A stretch of DNA of 64,000 bases from Rhodococcus jostii RHA1 (GTDB lineage: Bacteria > Actinomycetota > Actinomycetes > Mycobacteriales > Mycobacteriaceae). Positions 34,988 to 44,117 of this stretch are shown here, piece by piece. A program made the position numbers and the translations under genes. The stretch covers positions 5,522,501 through 5,586,500 of the forward strand of contig NC_008268.1 of the NCBI RefSeq assembly GCF_000014565.1. The letters run 5' to 3'. The notes under the pieces are model-generated. The model was not told where the DNA came from, made no database searches, and saw only the letters and a list, made by a program, of their open reading frames with translations. Position 1 is the first letter of the stretch. Each line of letters starts with the position of its first letter.

Positions 34988-36148
34988 TTACGTGGTGGCG
35001 CCCTGCAGCAGAGGAATCAGCAACTCGTCGTCGCTGAGTGCGCCGTGCTGCCCGGGGAGGGCGGACAGCCTCGACTCCGCCTTGCGCCGGACCACCGCGA
35101 CGCCGCCCTGGGCGATGGCGACGACGTCCCCGATGCGGCCCTGCACCTCGGACCGCACAGCCGGTCCGAACAGTCCCGCGGTGACGGCCTGGTCCCTCGT
35201 GCCGATCCACATGCGGTGTCCCAGTTCGCTCCTCCACCGGTCGGCGACGTCGTGCCCGGCTCCGGCGCGGGTGTGGACGTGCCTGCACCGCGGTTCGCCG
35301 GCTAGCGCCACCACGTCGTCCGACAGGGCGGGAGTGGCGTCGAAGTCGATCTTGTCGGCGTCGTCGACGGTGACCATGCCGTGGTCGGCGGTGACGTACA
35401 GGTGGGTGTCGGGTTGTGCCGCCGCGAGTCCCGCGGCGAGCTTCTCGACGAGCCGGTCGACGAGGGTGACCTGGTGCAGCCAGGATTCGGATCCCGGTCC
35501 GTAAATGTGCCCGAGCGTGTCGATTTCGCTGAGGTAGCAGTAGGTGAGGGTGCGGTCGCCTGCCCGGGCCGCGGTGACGACGTGCGCGATCAGGTCACCG
35601 TACGCGTGTATTCCTGCGAACGTGCCGCCGCGGAGGACGGCGCGGGTGAGCCCGGACCCGTCAAATTTCGCGGGAACCACCGTCGTGCACCTGATACCTG
35701 CTGCCGCGGCGCGTTCGAACACGGTCGGTGCGGGCTGGACGACCTCCGGCACCAGCCGGGTCAGTTCGTCGCCCTTGTGGCCCGCGCGCCACGACAACCA
35801 GTTGAGCGTGCCGCGAACCTCACGAACGTATGACTGGTAGCCGGTGATGCCGTGACTGCCGGCCGGCAACCCCGTGCCGAACGACGCGATGCTGGTGGCG
35901 GTCGTGGTGGGGAAGCCGGCCCGGATCGGCCGTCCCGTCAGGCTGTCGAGAAACGGGGCGTGTTCGCGGTGACGACGCAGCAGCGTCCAGCCGAGGCCGT
36001 CGATCAGGAACACCACGGTGTGCCTGCTGTCCGGCAGGTGCAGCCGATTGGGTTCGCCGGCAACGCCCAGTGCGGCGAGAACGGACGGCATCAGCGCAGA
36101 CAGCGTGGGCTGCGAATACACGTCGAGCGGGGGCGCCGTAACGGTCAT
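34988..36148 (-). CDS. Alkaline-phosphatase-superfamily phosphodiesterase (NPP type)
   Basis: This protein of about 386 residues has the nucleotide pyrophosphatase/phosphodiesterase motifs: TVVFLIDGLGW (first metal Asp), PTTTATSIASFGTG (the nucleophilic Thr), YLSEIDTLGHIYG and VTADHGMVTVDD (metal ligands). No signal peptide is visible, so it appears cytoplasmic. ATG 36148 is used; GTG 36157 is also in frame. The substrate is unknown; nucleotide or phosphodiester lipid cleavage is expected for the family. Confidence 0.87.
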   Translation of the reverse strand: MTVTAPPLDVYSQPTLSALMPSVLAALGVAGEPNRLHLPDSRHTVVFLIDGLGWTLLRRHREHAPFLDSLTGRPIRAGFPTTTATSIASFGTGLPAGSHGITGYQSYVREVRGTLNWLSWRAGHKGDELTRLVPEVVQPAPTVFERAAAAGIRCTTVVPAKFDGSGLTRAVLRGGTFAGIHAYGDLIAHVVTAARAGDRTLTYCYLSEIDTLGHIYGPGSESWLHQVTLVDRLVEKLAAGLAAAQPDTHLYVTADHGMVTVDDADKIDFDATPALSDDVVALAGEPRCRHVHTRAGAGHDVADRWRSELGHRMWIGTRDQAVTAGLFGPAVRSEVQGRIGDVVAIAQGGVAVVRRKAESRLSALPGQHGALSDDELLIPLLQGATT

Positions 36149-36166
36149 GACTTCCACTATGGTGTA

Positions 36167-36213
36167 TCGGCTCGGCCTGCACTACGGGTTGTCGGCTCGG
36201 CCTGCACTACGGG
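36167..36213. repeat. 25-bp tandem duplication at the P450 gene end
   Basis: Two identical 22-base blocks (36167-36188 and 36192-36213) repeat with a period of 25. The second copy contains the stop of the P450 gene (36207-36209). The first copy lies downstream of that stop, so the final codons GGADTP-stop are echoed past the gene end. Confidence 0.75.
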
Positions 36214-37580
36214 GTGTCGGCTCCGCCGACGCGGTGGTACAGGTCCACGGGCTGGCCGTCGGACGGAAACGGCAGAGACGTGTAATTGAGCGGAGCGACG
36301 TAGCCGGGGCTCACATGCCAGTGGAATCGCCGCAGCAGGTGGTGCATGACCGTCTTGATCTCGGCGCCCGCGAAGTGCATCCCCAGGCATTTGTGCACGC
36401 CGCCGCCGAACGGCTCCCACGCGAACCGGTGAACCTTGTCCTCGCGGCGTTCGGGTGCGAACCGTTCGGGGTCGAACCTCTCCGGATCGGGCCAGTACTC
36501 GGGCATGTGATGGGTGAAGTGCACGACCACCGACATGTACGTGCCCCGGGGGATGTAGTGGCCGAGCACCTCCGTGTCCTCGACCGCGCGGCGGGCGACC
36601 ACCGGGACCGGCGGCACGAGGCGCAGGCATTCCTTCATCACGAGGTCGAGGTCGGTCAGTTCGTCGAGTTGATCGTAGGTCGGGGTGGACGTGCCCAGTG
36701 CCGCCGACTGCCGTCTGCACCGCTCCTGCCAGTCGGGGTGCTGACCGAGGTACTGCATCATCGTCGACAGCGTGATGGTGGACGTGTCGTGCGCCGCCAT
36801 CAGCAGGAAGATCATGTGGTTGACGACGTCGTCGTCGCTGAACCGCTGCCCCTCTTCGGATTCGATGTGGCACAGCGCGGAGAAAAGGTCTTCGCCGGCG
36901 CCCGCGCGACGCGCGGGCAGGTAGCGGCGGAAGAACTCCTCGAGTCGTGCGCGCCCGTCGATGCCACGCTTCCATCGCGTTCCGAGCAGGGGATACCGGA
37001 TCACCGACGTGGCGGCCTGCACACAGTCGATGAAGGCCCTGTTGATCTCGGCCATCTCCCGGGGCGTCGACCCCTCGGCGCCGCCCATGAAGATGCTCGT
37101 GGCGAGATCGAGTGTCAGCTCCTTCAGCGCCGGGTACGCGGCGAAGCCCGCGGTGGGCTGCCAGCCGTCGAGGCCCTTCTCGACGGCTGGATGGAGTGCC
37201 TCGGTATAGCGCGACAGCCGGTCGCGGGTGAAGGCCTGCTGCATGATTCGCCGGTGGGCGAGGTGTTCGTCGCCGTCGAGGAGCATCAGCCCGCGGTGGA
37301 AGAACGGCCCGATCAGCACGCTCCACCCGTCGCTGTTGACGAAGGCCCGGTCCTTGTTCTGCAGCACCGTCTGGCAGCCGTCCGGTCCGAGCACGGTGAC
37401 CCACCGTTTGCCTGCCATGCTCAGCCACGACACGGGGCCGTAGCGATCCCAGCGACTCTGCAGCAGTCCCATCGGGTCGCGGAAGTAGTCCAGTGAGTGT
37501 CCGATGACGGGGAATCCGGCATTGCCCGAGATGGGTTGCAGGGTGCTTTGCGGTGGGGGAGCAGCGAGAACTTTGGGCAT
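36207..37580 (-). CDS. Cytochrome P450 (possibly CYP136-like)
   Basis: The 457-residue monooxygenase has the I-helix MAAHDTSTIT, the K-helix ExxR in ECLRLVPP, and the heme-binding FGGGVHKCLGMHF with the axial Cys. ATG 37580 has AGGAGG four bases upstream. It is divergent from a TetR regulator, with an 18-bp palindrome between. The same P450/TetR pairing is known for cyp136 (Rv3059/Rv3058c), but family membership below P450 is not certain here. No ferredoxin gene lies nearby, so it must use redox partners from elsewhere. Confidence 0.93.
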   Translation of the reverse strand: MPKVLAAPPPQSTLQPISGNAGFPVIGHSLDYFRDPMGLLQSRWDRYGPVSWLSMAGKRWVTVLGPDGCQTVLQNKDRAFVNSDGWSVLIGPFFHRGLMLLDGDEHLAHRRIMQQAFTRDRLSRYTEALHPAVEKGLDGWQPTAGFAAYPALKELTLDLATSIFMGGAEGSTPREMAEINRAFIDCVQAATSVIRYPLLGTRWKRGIDGRARLEEFFRRYLPARRAGAGEDLFSALCHIESEEGQRFSDDDVVNHMIFLLMAAHDTSTITLSTMMQYLGQHPDWQERCRRQSAALGTSTPTYDQLDELTDLDLVMKECLRLVPPVPVVARRAVEDTEVLGHYIPRGTYMSVVVHFTHHMPEYWPDPERFDPERFAPERREDKVHRFAWEPFGGGVHKCLGMHFAGAEIKTVMHHLLRRFHWHVSPGYVAPLNYTSLPFPSDGQPVDLYHRVGGADTP

Positions 37581-37601
37581 CGGCCCTCCTGGTGGCATAT
37601 G

Positions 37602-37619
37602 TGACAGGACACGCTGTCA
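37602..37619. promoter_or_regulatory. TetR operator candidate between P450 and tetR
   Basis: TGACAGGACACGCTGTCA is a perfect 6-bp inverted repeat (TGACAG/CTGTCA) with a 6-base spacer. It lies 22 bp upstream of the P450 ATG and 47 bp before the tetR ATG, placed to control both promoters. Confidence 0.72.
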
Positions 37620-37666
37620 GATGCCTGTAGTGTGCGTCACACCGGCGGGTCTGTCAACATCGAGTC

Positions 37667-38284
37667 ATGAGTTCACCGGCGCGCCAGTACCGCGGTCGAA
37701 GTTCGGAGCAACGCGCCGCGGAGCGCCGCGCGCGACTGCTCGAGGCGGGACTGCAGGTGTTCGGCACCGTCGGCGGCGAGAAGGCGACCATGACCGCGAT
37801 CTGCGCCGAGGCGAAGCTGACGGAACGCTATTTCTACGAGAGCTTCCGCGACCGGGACGACCTGCTGGTGCAGGTGATCGAGGGCATTGCCGCGGAGATC
37901 GCGGAGGCGGCGAGGGTCACCCTCCAGACCGTGACCGGCGACCCCGAGGTGCGGGCGCGGGCGGCGATCGCGACGTTCGTCGACATCCTGACGGCGGACC
38001 CGCGAAAAGGTCGGGTGTCGATCATCGAATCGGCGGCTGCCGAACCGCTACGGACGCGACGGCGTGAGTTGTTACGGGCGTTCGCCCTGCTGGTCGCGGA
38101 GGAATCGAAGGAACTCTACGGCGACAGGGCGTGGTCGTCGCCGCAGGACGAGATCACCGCGCTGCTGTTCGTGGGTGGGCTCGCGGAGCTCATGACGGCG
38201 TGGCTGAACGGCGAGATCGAGGTGTCTCCCGAGCAGATCGTCGATGCCGCGACCTACCAGTTCACGTCCACCGCACACCGCTGA
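37667..38284 (+). CDS. TetR-family regulator of the P450
   Basis: The 205-residue protein has a helix-turn-helix near the N-terminus (ATMTAICAEAKLTERYFYESFRDRDDLL) and a helical C-terminal domain. It is divergent from the P450 gene and separated by a clear palindrome, so it probably represses both. It resembles Rv3058c in arrangement. A hydrolase gene follows 49 bp later. Confidence 0.9.
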   Translation: MSSPARQYRGRSSEQRAAERRARLLEAGLQVFGTVGGEKATMTAICAEAKLTERYFYESFRDRDDLLVQVIEGIAAEIAEAARVTLQTVTGDPEVRARAAIATFVDILTADPRKGRVSIIESAAAEPLRTRRRELLRAFALLVAEESKELYGDRAWSSPQDEITALLFVGGLAELMTAWLNGEIEVSPEQIVDAATYQFTSTAHR

Positions 38285-38333
38285 GCGGGTCCCGGACGGA
38301 AACGTGACGGGTGTCACGTGCGAAGCTGTGGGC

Positions 38334-39263
38334 ATGGTGGATATCGCACGCCCGCAGTTGGAGGGCACGGTCGCGGTAGGCGAGGGGCGTCGGCTCGGCT
38401 TCGCGGAGTTCGGTTCGGCACAGGGCAGGGCGGTGTTCTGGCTGCACGGCACACCCGGTGCGCGGCGTCAGGTACCGATGGAGGCCCGGGCGTTCGCCGA
38501 ACGCGAGCACGTCCGGCTGATCGGGATCGACCGGCCGGGGGTCGGGTCGTCGACGCCGCACCGCTACGGCGCCGTGATCGACTTCGCCGAAGACCTGCGC
38601 ACGGTCGCCGACACACTGGGCGTCGACCAGATGGCCGTGGTCGGCCTGTCCGGTGGCGGCCCCTACACGCTGGCCGCGGCGTACGCGATGCCCGACCGCG
38701 TGGTCGCGACCGGCATCCTGGGGGGTGTCGCGCCGACGAAGGGTCCCGACGCGATCCGCAGTGGGCTGATGGATCTCGCCGTCCTGGCGGCTCCGGTGCT
38801 GTCCGCGGGCGGTGTCCCCGTCGGGTTGGCGGCGAGTTCCGTGATCAGGCTGGCGAGGCCGTTCGCGTCGCCGATCATCGACCTGTACGGGCGGCTGTCG
38901 CCGGAGGGTGACCGCCGTCTGCTCGCGCGGCCGGAGTTCAAGGCGATGTTCCTCGACGATCTGCTCAACGGCGGCCGTAAGCAGCTCAGTGCACCGTTCG
39001 CCGACCTCGTGCTGTTTGCGCGGGACTGGGGATTCCGGGTGAATGCGGTGAAGACCCCGGTGCGGTGGTGGCACGGCGACTGCGACCACATCATTCCGCT
39101 CCGGCACGGGCAGCACATGGTGTCGCTTCTTCCCGACGCCGAGTTCCACACGATGCACGGGGAAAGCCATCTCGGGGGCCTGGGCATGTCGGAGGAGATT
39201 CTCCGCTCACTCCTCGACATCTGGGACGCCAAGGAGGCGCAGGCGCCGTTCGGCCCGGTGTGA
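38334..39263 (+). CDS. Alpha/beta hydrolase
   Basis: The 309-residue protein has the oxyanion segment FWLHGTPGARR, the nucleophile elbow GLSGGGP (Ser), the acid WWHGDCDHIIP and the His in HGESHLGGLG. No signal peptide is visible. ATG 38334 is used because the longer frame to 38244 is inside the tetR gene. It may be co-transcribed with tetR. The substrate cannot be given. Confidence 0.87.
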   Translation: MVDIARPQLEGTVAVGEGRRLGFAEFGSAQGRAVFWLHGTPGARRQVPMEARAFAEREHVRLIGIDRPGVGSSTPHRYGAVIDFAEDLRTVADTLGVDQMAVVGLSGGGPYTLAAAYAMPDRVVATGILGGVAPTKGPDAIRSGLMDLAVLAAPVLSAGGVPVGLAASSVIRLARPFASPIIDLYGRLSPEGDRRLLARPEFKAMFLDDLLNGGRKQLSAPFADLVLFARDWGFRVNAVKTPVRWWHGDCDHIIPLRHGQHMVSLLPDAEFHTMHGESHLGGLGMSEEILRSLLDIWDAKEAQAPFGPV

Positions 39264-39291
39264 CGGTGGCGCGTTCTGCGCGCCACCGTCA
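39261..39291. terminator. Bidirectional hairpin terminator
   Basis: A perfect 13-bp stem TGACGGTGGCGCG (39261-39273 with 39279-39291) starts at the hydrolase stop codon. It ends 5 bp from the convergent VOC gene stop. Confidence 0.88.
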
Positions 39292-39296
39292 CCGGG

Positions 39297-40070
39297 TCAG
39301 GACTGCAGCGTCGTGATCTGGAAGGTGGCGCCGAGCGGGTCGGCGACGGACGCGAGCCGCCCGAATGGGGTGTCCTCTGGGGCGCGCCGGACGGTGCCGC
39401 CCAGTTCGGTCACCTTCGCGACCGCGGCATCCGTGTCCTCGACGCCGATGTAGAACTGCCAGAACGAGGGGACGCCTTCGGGCAGGAACGAGTCGGCGTC
39501 CATGACTCCGGCCACGGTGCGGTCGCCGAGGTTCGCCTGCGAGTACCGGAATTCGTCTGTGTCGCCAAGGGTCCGGAAGGTCCAGCCGAAGACGTCCGCG
39601 TAGAACGGGAGCGCCGCCGCGTAGTTCCGCGACAGCGTTTCGTGCCAGACGGGCGCGCCGGGCTCGTCCACGAGACCGAAGCCGCCGTGCTGATCGGCCT
39701 GCCACACGCCGATGACGGCGCCGGCCGGATCGCCGAGGATCGCCATCGTGCCCTGGTCGCCCACGACCATTGCGGGCATCATCACCTGGCCGCCCGCCTC
39801 GGCGGCCTTCGCCGCGGTGGCCTCCGCGTCCTCGGAGGCGATATACGTGGTCCACACGTTGCCGTACGGGTTGCCCTGCTGTTGGGGGCCAAGGCCCGCA
39901 ATGGGTTTGCCGTTCATGCTGAAGATGGAGTAGCCGCCGTACTGCGGATCCTCGTTGGTGTCGGACCTCCACCCGAACAGCCCGGTGTAGAACGGAATGA
40001 CCTGTCGTGGGTCGGAACTGGTGAGATCGATCCAGCAGGGAGCGCCGGTGAGGGACGGGCGGTCGGGCAT
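39297..40070 (-). CDS. Tandem VOC/glyoxalase-family protein
   Basis: The 257-residue protein has two glyoxalase/bleomycin-resistance modules. The first runs from PCWIDLTSSDPRQVIPFYTGLFGW and the second from PVWHETLSRNYAAALPFYADVFGW. Each ends with a Gly-Asp-Pro phrase (GDPAGAVIGVW, ADPLGATFQI). Similar rhodococcal and streptomycete proteins act as hydroxylases or binding proteins, but no ligand can be read from the sequence. Confidence 0.88.
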   Translation of the reverse strand: MPDRPSLTGAPCWIDLTSSDPRQVIPFYTGLFGWRSDTNEDPQYGGYSIFSMNGKPIAGLGPQQQGNPYGNVWTTYIASEDAEATAAKAAEAGGQVMMPAMVVGDQGTMAILGDPAGAVIGVWQADQHGGFGLVDEPGAPVWHETLSRNYAAALPFYADVFGWTFRTLGDTDEFRYSQANLGDRTVAGVMDADSFLPEGVPSFWQFYIGVEDTDAAVAKVTELGGTVRRAPEDTPFGRLASVADPLGATFQITTLQS

Positions 40071-40173
40071 CTCGGTCTCCTAGGATGTCTGGGGTCGGTG
40101 TGGTGCCGGTCACAAACCTACGCGTCCCGACGACCTGCCGTCGGTTCGCGGCGGCCTGTGGAAGACTCGGCGC

Positions 40174-41460
40174 ATGTCTGCGAGCGAGAACCAGGACAGC
40201 CCGGGCCGGGCCCGCCAGAATCTGATCTATCGCGACGGCGTCCTCGGTCGCACACCCTCCGTTCCCACCGACTTCGACACGCTGGAGCGGCGCGCGAAAA
40301 GGAAGATGAGCGCGAAGGGGTGGGCGTACGTCCACGGCGGCGCGGGGCTGGGTCGCACGATGCAGGCCAACCGCGATGCGTTCGACAAGTGGCAGATCGT
40401 TCCCCGGGTGTTGCGCGACGTCTCGAAGCGCGACATCGGGGTCGAGTTGTTCGGGCGCAGGATTCCGGCCCCGGTGCTGCTCGCCCCGGTGGGCGCGGCC
40501 GAACTGGCCAGCCCCGAGGCGGATGTGGCGATCGCCGCCGCGGCCGCCGAACTGGGTGTGCCGTACATCTTCTCCAACCAGGGCTGCGCACCGATGGAGG
40601 AGAGTGCGGCGGCGATGGGCGACGCACCCCGGTGGTTCCAGCTGTACTGGAGCACCGACGACGATCTCGTCGACAGCCTGCTCCAGCGCGCCGAGAACAT
40701 TCGTGCGGACGCCGTCGTCGTCACCCTCGACACGACCATGCTCGGCTGGCGCCCGGAAGACCTCAATCTCGGCTCGCTGCCCTTCGCGCAGGGGCAGGGG
40801 ATCGCGCAGTACACGTCCGATCCGGTGTTCCGCCGGATCGTGCACGAGCGGATCAAGGCCGCCGCAGGCAAGGCGGACGTCGAGGTGACACTCGGCGCGA
40901 TCCGGTCACTGGTGTCGATGACCCGGCGCTTCCCGGGTCGCTTCCTCGACAACCTGCGGTCGCCGGAACCGCGGGCCGCCGTGGAGACGTTCCTCGACAT
41001 CTACTCCCGGCCGTCGCTGAGCTGGGCCGATATCGAGACCCTCCGCAGCAGGACGTCGCTGCCGATCCTCCTCAAGGGCGTGCTGCACCCGGACGACGCC
41101 AGGCGCGCGCTCGACGCCGGGGTGGACGGCATCGTGGTGTCGAATCACGGTGGGCGGCAGGTGGACGGCAGCGTGTCGTCGCTGGACGCGCTCGTGGACA
41201 TCGCGCCCGTCGTCGCCGGCAGGCTGACGCTGCTCCTCGACAGCGGAATCCGCACGGGAGCAGACGTCTTCAAGGCCCTCGCCCTCGGTGCGGACGCGGT
41301 GACGCTCGGCAGGCCCCACCTGTACGGCCTGGCCCTCGCAGGTCAGGCGGGTGCGCGGGACGCCGCCGCCAACGTGATCGCCGAGTTCGACCTCACGATG
41401 GGGCTCAGTGGCCTGACGTCGGTGGCCGAGATCGACCGGGACGCCCTGCGCAGGGCGTAG
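40174..41460 (+). CDS. FMN-dependent alpha-hydroxy-acid oxidase/dehydrogenase (lactate monooxygenase-like)
   Basis: The 428-residue enzyme is a TIM-barrel flavoprotein that oxidises an L-2-hydroxy acid. FMN and active-site motifs are PVLLAPVGAAELASPEAD, the catalytic VVSNHGGRQVDG (His and Arg) and LLDSGIRTGADVFKALALGAD. The length and the insertion near 180-230 are closer to lactate 2-monooxygenase than to short LldD. It is divergent from the VOC gene and convergent with a small LuxR-type gene. Confidence 0.9.
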   Translation: MSASENQDSPGRARQNLIYRDGVLGRTPSVPTDFDTLERRAKRKMSAKGWAYVHGGAGLGRTMQANRDAFDKWQIVPRVLRDVSKRDIGVELFGRRIPAPVLLAPVGAAELASPEADVAIAAAAAELGVPYIFSNQGCAPMEESAAAMGDAPRWFQLYWSTDDDLVDSLLQRAENIRADAVVVTLDTTMLGWRPEDLNLGSLPFAQGQGIAQYTSDPVFRRIVHERIKAAAGKADVEVTLGAIRSLVSMTRRFPGRFLDNLRSPEPRAAVETFLDIYSRPSLSWADIETLRSRTSLPILLKGVLHPDDARRALDAGVDGIVVSNHGGRQVDGSVSSLDALVDIAPVVAGRLTLLLDSGIRTGADVFKALALGADAVTLGRPHLYGLALAGQAGARDAAANVIAEFDLTMGLSGLTSVAEIDRDALRRA

Positions 41461-41465
41461 ACATG

Positions 41466-41762
41466 TCAGAGTTCGGCGATCGTGATGATCCCGTCCTGAA
41501 GGGCCCGCACCAGCAGCGCCGTCTTGGTGGACGCATCACGCCCGACCAGCGCGTACTTCTCGCGGATACGGGTCAGGTGTGTGTTGACCGTTCCGAGGGC
41601 GATGTGGAGGTCGGCGGCGACGGCGAGCTTGGAGTCGCCGCGCAACCAGTGGCGGAGAACCTCGATTTCGCGCGCCGACAACGCCGGCTTCGGATACGTG
41701 CGGGCGACTGCCGGCTCGTCCGTATGTGGGGGGTGCCCGAGTGCGTCGGGTGCAGTGGTCAT
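41466..41762 (-). CDS. Stand-alone LuxR-type helix-turn-helix regulator
   Basis: The 98-residue protein is only a GerE/LuxR DNA-binding domain: LSAREIEVLRHWLRGDSKLAVAADLHIALGTVNTHLTRIREKYALVGR. There is no receiver or sensor domain. The stop is only 5 bp from the convergent oxidase gene. Confidence 0.85.
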   Translation of the reverse strand: MTTAPDALGHPPHTDEPAVARTYPKPALSAREIEVLRHWLRGDSKLAVAADLHIALGTVNTHLTRIREKYALVGRDASTKTALLVRALQDGIITIAEL

Positions 41763-41869
41763 GCCGATCTCATCTTTCTGACATGTACGAAAGCGCTACA
41801 GGTACCCGACGTCCCTGCAGGCAGTTCAGGTTAACTGGTGACGGCGGCGCGTGTCGCACCAGGCCCGGA

Positions 41870-42952
41870 TCAGCTCTCACAGCCGACGCCGTCGCCGTCG
41901 CGATCGAGGTGGGTGCCGTAGCCCGGCGCGCCGATGTGGACCGGCGCGGCACCGGCCGCCTTGGCCGCCGAACAGTTCTTGTAGTAGACGTCGCTCGGCG
42001 GTGCCGTGTCAACGAACGGGACGGGTGCGGGCGCGGGCGCGGGTGCCGGAACGGGCGCAGGTGCTGCTTCCGGGACCGTGCTGGTAGTCGGAGCGGGCGC
42101 GACTGCGGGCGCCGCCGCCCCGCAGTCCCGGAGAACCCGGGCGATCGCATCGTGCTCGGCCTGAGTCACCCACAGCCCGTACGCGGCCTTCACCTCCACC
42201 TGATCGGCCACGTAGGTGCACCGGTAGCTCTTGTTCGGGGGCAGCCAGGTTGCGGCGTCTCCGTCCGACTTCTGCTGGTTGGTGGGGCCGTCGACGGCTT
42301 TCAGGTTCCGCGGATCGTTCGCGAAGTTCGCCCTGGTCGCGGTGTCGAGCTGCTGCGCCCCCTTCTGCCAGGCGTCGGACAGCGCGACGACGTGATCGAT
42401 CTGCACGGCATTCGACGTGTCCGCACCGCGAACGAAGGAGATGGTGTTGCCCGTGTACGGGTCGAGCAGCGTTCCGGTCTGTACCGCGCAGTCGCGGGTC
42501 CCCGGCCTGAACACGATCTGTTCGAGGTCGCGCCGGAGGATGTCGTTCCGCGTGTCGCACCCGTTGTGACCGCCCTCGACCGTGACGTCGTCGGTCCACG
42601 CCTGGCCGAAGAGATCCCGGTCGTAACCGGTCTTCGGTGCGCGTCCCTTGACCTCGAGGCCGGCGAGTAGCTGCAACGCGGCGGTCGCGTCCGCGCCGCC
42701 GGCCGCGGCGGGTTCGACCGGCGAGAGGGCGAGCACAGACGGCACCGGTGTCGACGAACTCGACGCGACACGCACGGTCGTCGGATCGGCGACCGAGGGT
42801 GCCACGGACGCGGATACCGCTGTGGCCTGGGCCGATTGGTCGTCCTGTCCAGGGCTGAGGAACGAGACCGCGGCCACGACTACGACGATCCCGCCGGTGA
42901 TCCAGGGCCACTTCTGACGAGTGGCAGATGATGAGGGCGGGGGAAACGTCAT
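41870..42952 (-). CDS. Membrane-anchored HNH nuclease (DUF1524) with C-terminal Excalibur domain
   Basis: The 360-residue protein has an N-terminal helix (WPWITGGIVVVVAAVSFL), a Ser/Thr/Val-rich linker, the DUF1524 nuclease domain (QIDHVVALSDAWQKGAQQLD, NDPRNLKAVDGPTNQQKSDGDAATWLPPN), a Pro/Ala linker and an Excalibur calcium-binding motif at the end (YYKNCSAAKAAGAAPVHIGAPGYGTHLDRDGDGVGCES with DxDxDGxxCE). The nuclease part is nearly the same as the protein at 34152-34913. The Excalibur domain suggests calcium-dependent activity or wall attachment outside the cell. Confidence 0.88.
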   Translation of the reverse strand: MTFPPPSSSATRQKWPWITGGIVVVVAAVSFLSPGQDDQSAQATAVSASVAPSVADPTTVRVASSSSTPVPSVLALSPVEPAAAGGADATAALQLLAGLEVKGRAPKTGYDRDLFGQAWTDDVTVEGGHNGCDTRNDILRRDLEQIVFRPGTRDCAVQTGTLLDPYTGNTISFVRGADTSNAVQIDHVVALSDAWQKGAQQLDTATRANFANDPRNLKAVDGPTNQQKSDGDAATWLPPNKSYRCTYVADQVEVKAAYGLWVTQAEHDAIARVLRDCGAAAPAVAPAPTTSTVPEAAPAPVPAPAPAPAPVPFVDTAPPSDVYYKNCSAAKAAGAAPVHIGAPGYGTHLDRDGDGVGCES

Positions 42953-43082
42953 GCCGGTCCTTCAATGAACGTGGGGGGTCGAATGTTCATCGCGCGGAAA
43001 GGCTCTTCCGTTACTCGGTATCGCGGGAACTGTTAGCATGCCCGGGACCGGAATTCGTGCGGGTGGAGGGCGGTAGTCGGTC

Positions 43083-44117
43083 GTGACACGACAGATCTTT
43101 CGGGGGAAATTGCGAACAGCGGCCGTGACGGCCGTGACCGTGGTCTCTCTCTGCCTCGGCGGCACCGTCGCGGCGGCCGCCGATCCGATCGTCGACACCG
43201 GTCAGGCGCTCGGTTCCGCGGTGGCGCCGAATGGGTCGACGCTCGATCACGTCACCGTGATCGATTCGAGACACCTGACGTTGCACGTCTTCTCGGCGTC
43301 GATGCAGCGGGTCGTTCCGGTGTACGTGCAGCGCCCCGCCGACACGAGCGTGCCGAGGCCGACGCTGTACTTCCTCGACGGTCAGGTCCGTCGGGAGAAG
43401 ACCGATGTCGAAGAGTTCCTGGCCGACCAGAACGTGAACGTCGTGAGCCCTTCCGGCGGCGAGAACGCGTATTGGACGGACTGGAAGAGCCCCGACCCGG
43501 TGATGGGGGTGAACAAGTGGAAGACCTTTATGACTCAGGAACTTCCGCCGGTCGTCGACGCAGCCCTCGGCACCAACGGAGTCAACGCGCTCGCCGGCAT
43601 GTCACGGGTGGGTACTGCCGCTCTGCAGTTGGCGATCGCCGCTCCCGGCCTGTTCCGCGGTGTGGCCGCCTACAGTGGTTGCGCTCTGACCAGTGATCCG
43701 CTCGGTCAGCTCCTCATCAAGATCACCATGGACAACTACGGCTACGGCAACCCGGCCAACATGTACGGGAAGGCGGACGATCCGGCGTGGGCGGCGAACG
43801 ATCCCTACGTTCACGCCGCCGAACTGCGCGGAACGGAGCTGTTCCTCTCCAGCGGCAACGGTCTGCCGGGGCGCCACGAGACCCTGGACGGCCCCGGGAT
43901 CGACGGGAACGTCGCGACGCTCGCGCGTCAGATCTACGCGGGTGGTCCCATCGAAGCGGTGACCAACTACTGCACCCATCGATTTACGGATCGCCTGGGG
44001 GAACTGGGAATACCTGCAACCGCGAGTTTCCGTGACTCGGGCACACACTCGTGGGGATATTGGCAGGACGACCTGCACGATTCCTGGCCGGTGCTGGCTC
44101 GGGCGCTGGGAGTGTGA
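43083..44117 (+). CDS. Secreted mycolyltransferase/esterase (antigen 85-like)
   Basis: The 344-residue precursor has a signal peptide ending in GGTVAAAADP and an alpha/beta-hydrolase body. The body has PTLYFLDGQVRREKTD, NVVSPSGGENAYWTDW, the nucleophile in LAGMSRVGTAAL and the His in HSWGYWQDDL. These match corynebacterial and rhodococcal mycolyltransferases, which move mycolic acids between trehalose and arabinogalactan. The nucleophile context GMSRVG differs from the GLSMAG of Ag85. It starts at GTG 43083, facing the HNH gene across 130 bp. Confidence 0.89.
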   Translation: MTRQIFRGKLRTAAVTAVTVVSLCLGGTVAAAADPIVDTGQALGSAVAPNGSTLDHVTVIDSRHLTLHVFSASMQRVVPVYVQRPADTSVPRPTLYFLDGQVRREKTDVEEFLADQNVNVVSPSGGENAYWTDWKSPDPVMGVNKWKTFMTQELPPVVDAALGTNGVNALAGMSRVGTAALQLAIAAPGLFRGVAAYSGCALTSDPLGQLLIKITMDNYGYGNPANMYGKADDPAWAANDPYVHAAELRGTELFLSSGNGLPGRHETLDGPGIDGNVATLARQIYAGGPIEAVTNYCTHRFTDRLGELGIPATASFRDSGTHSWGYWQDDLHDSWPVLARALGV

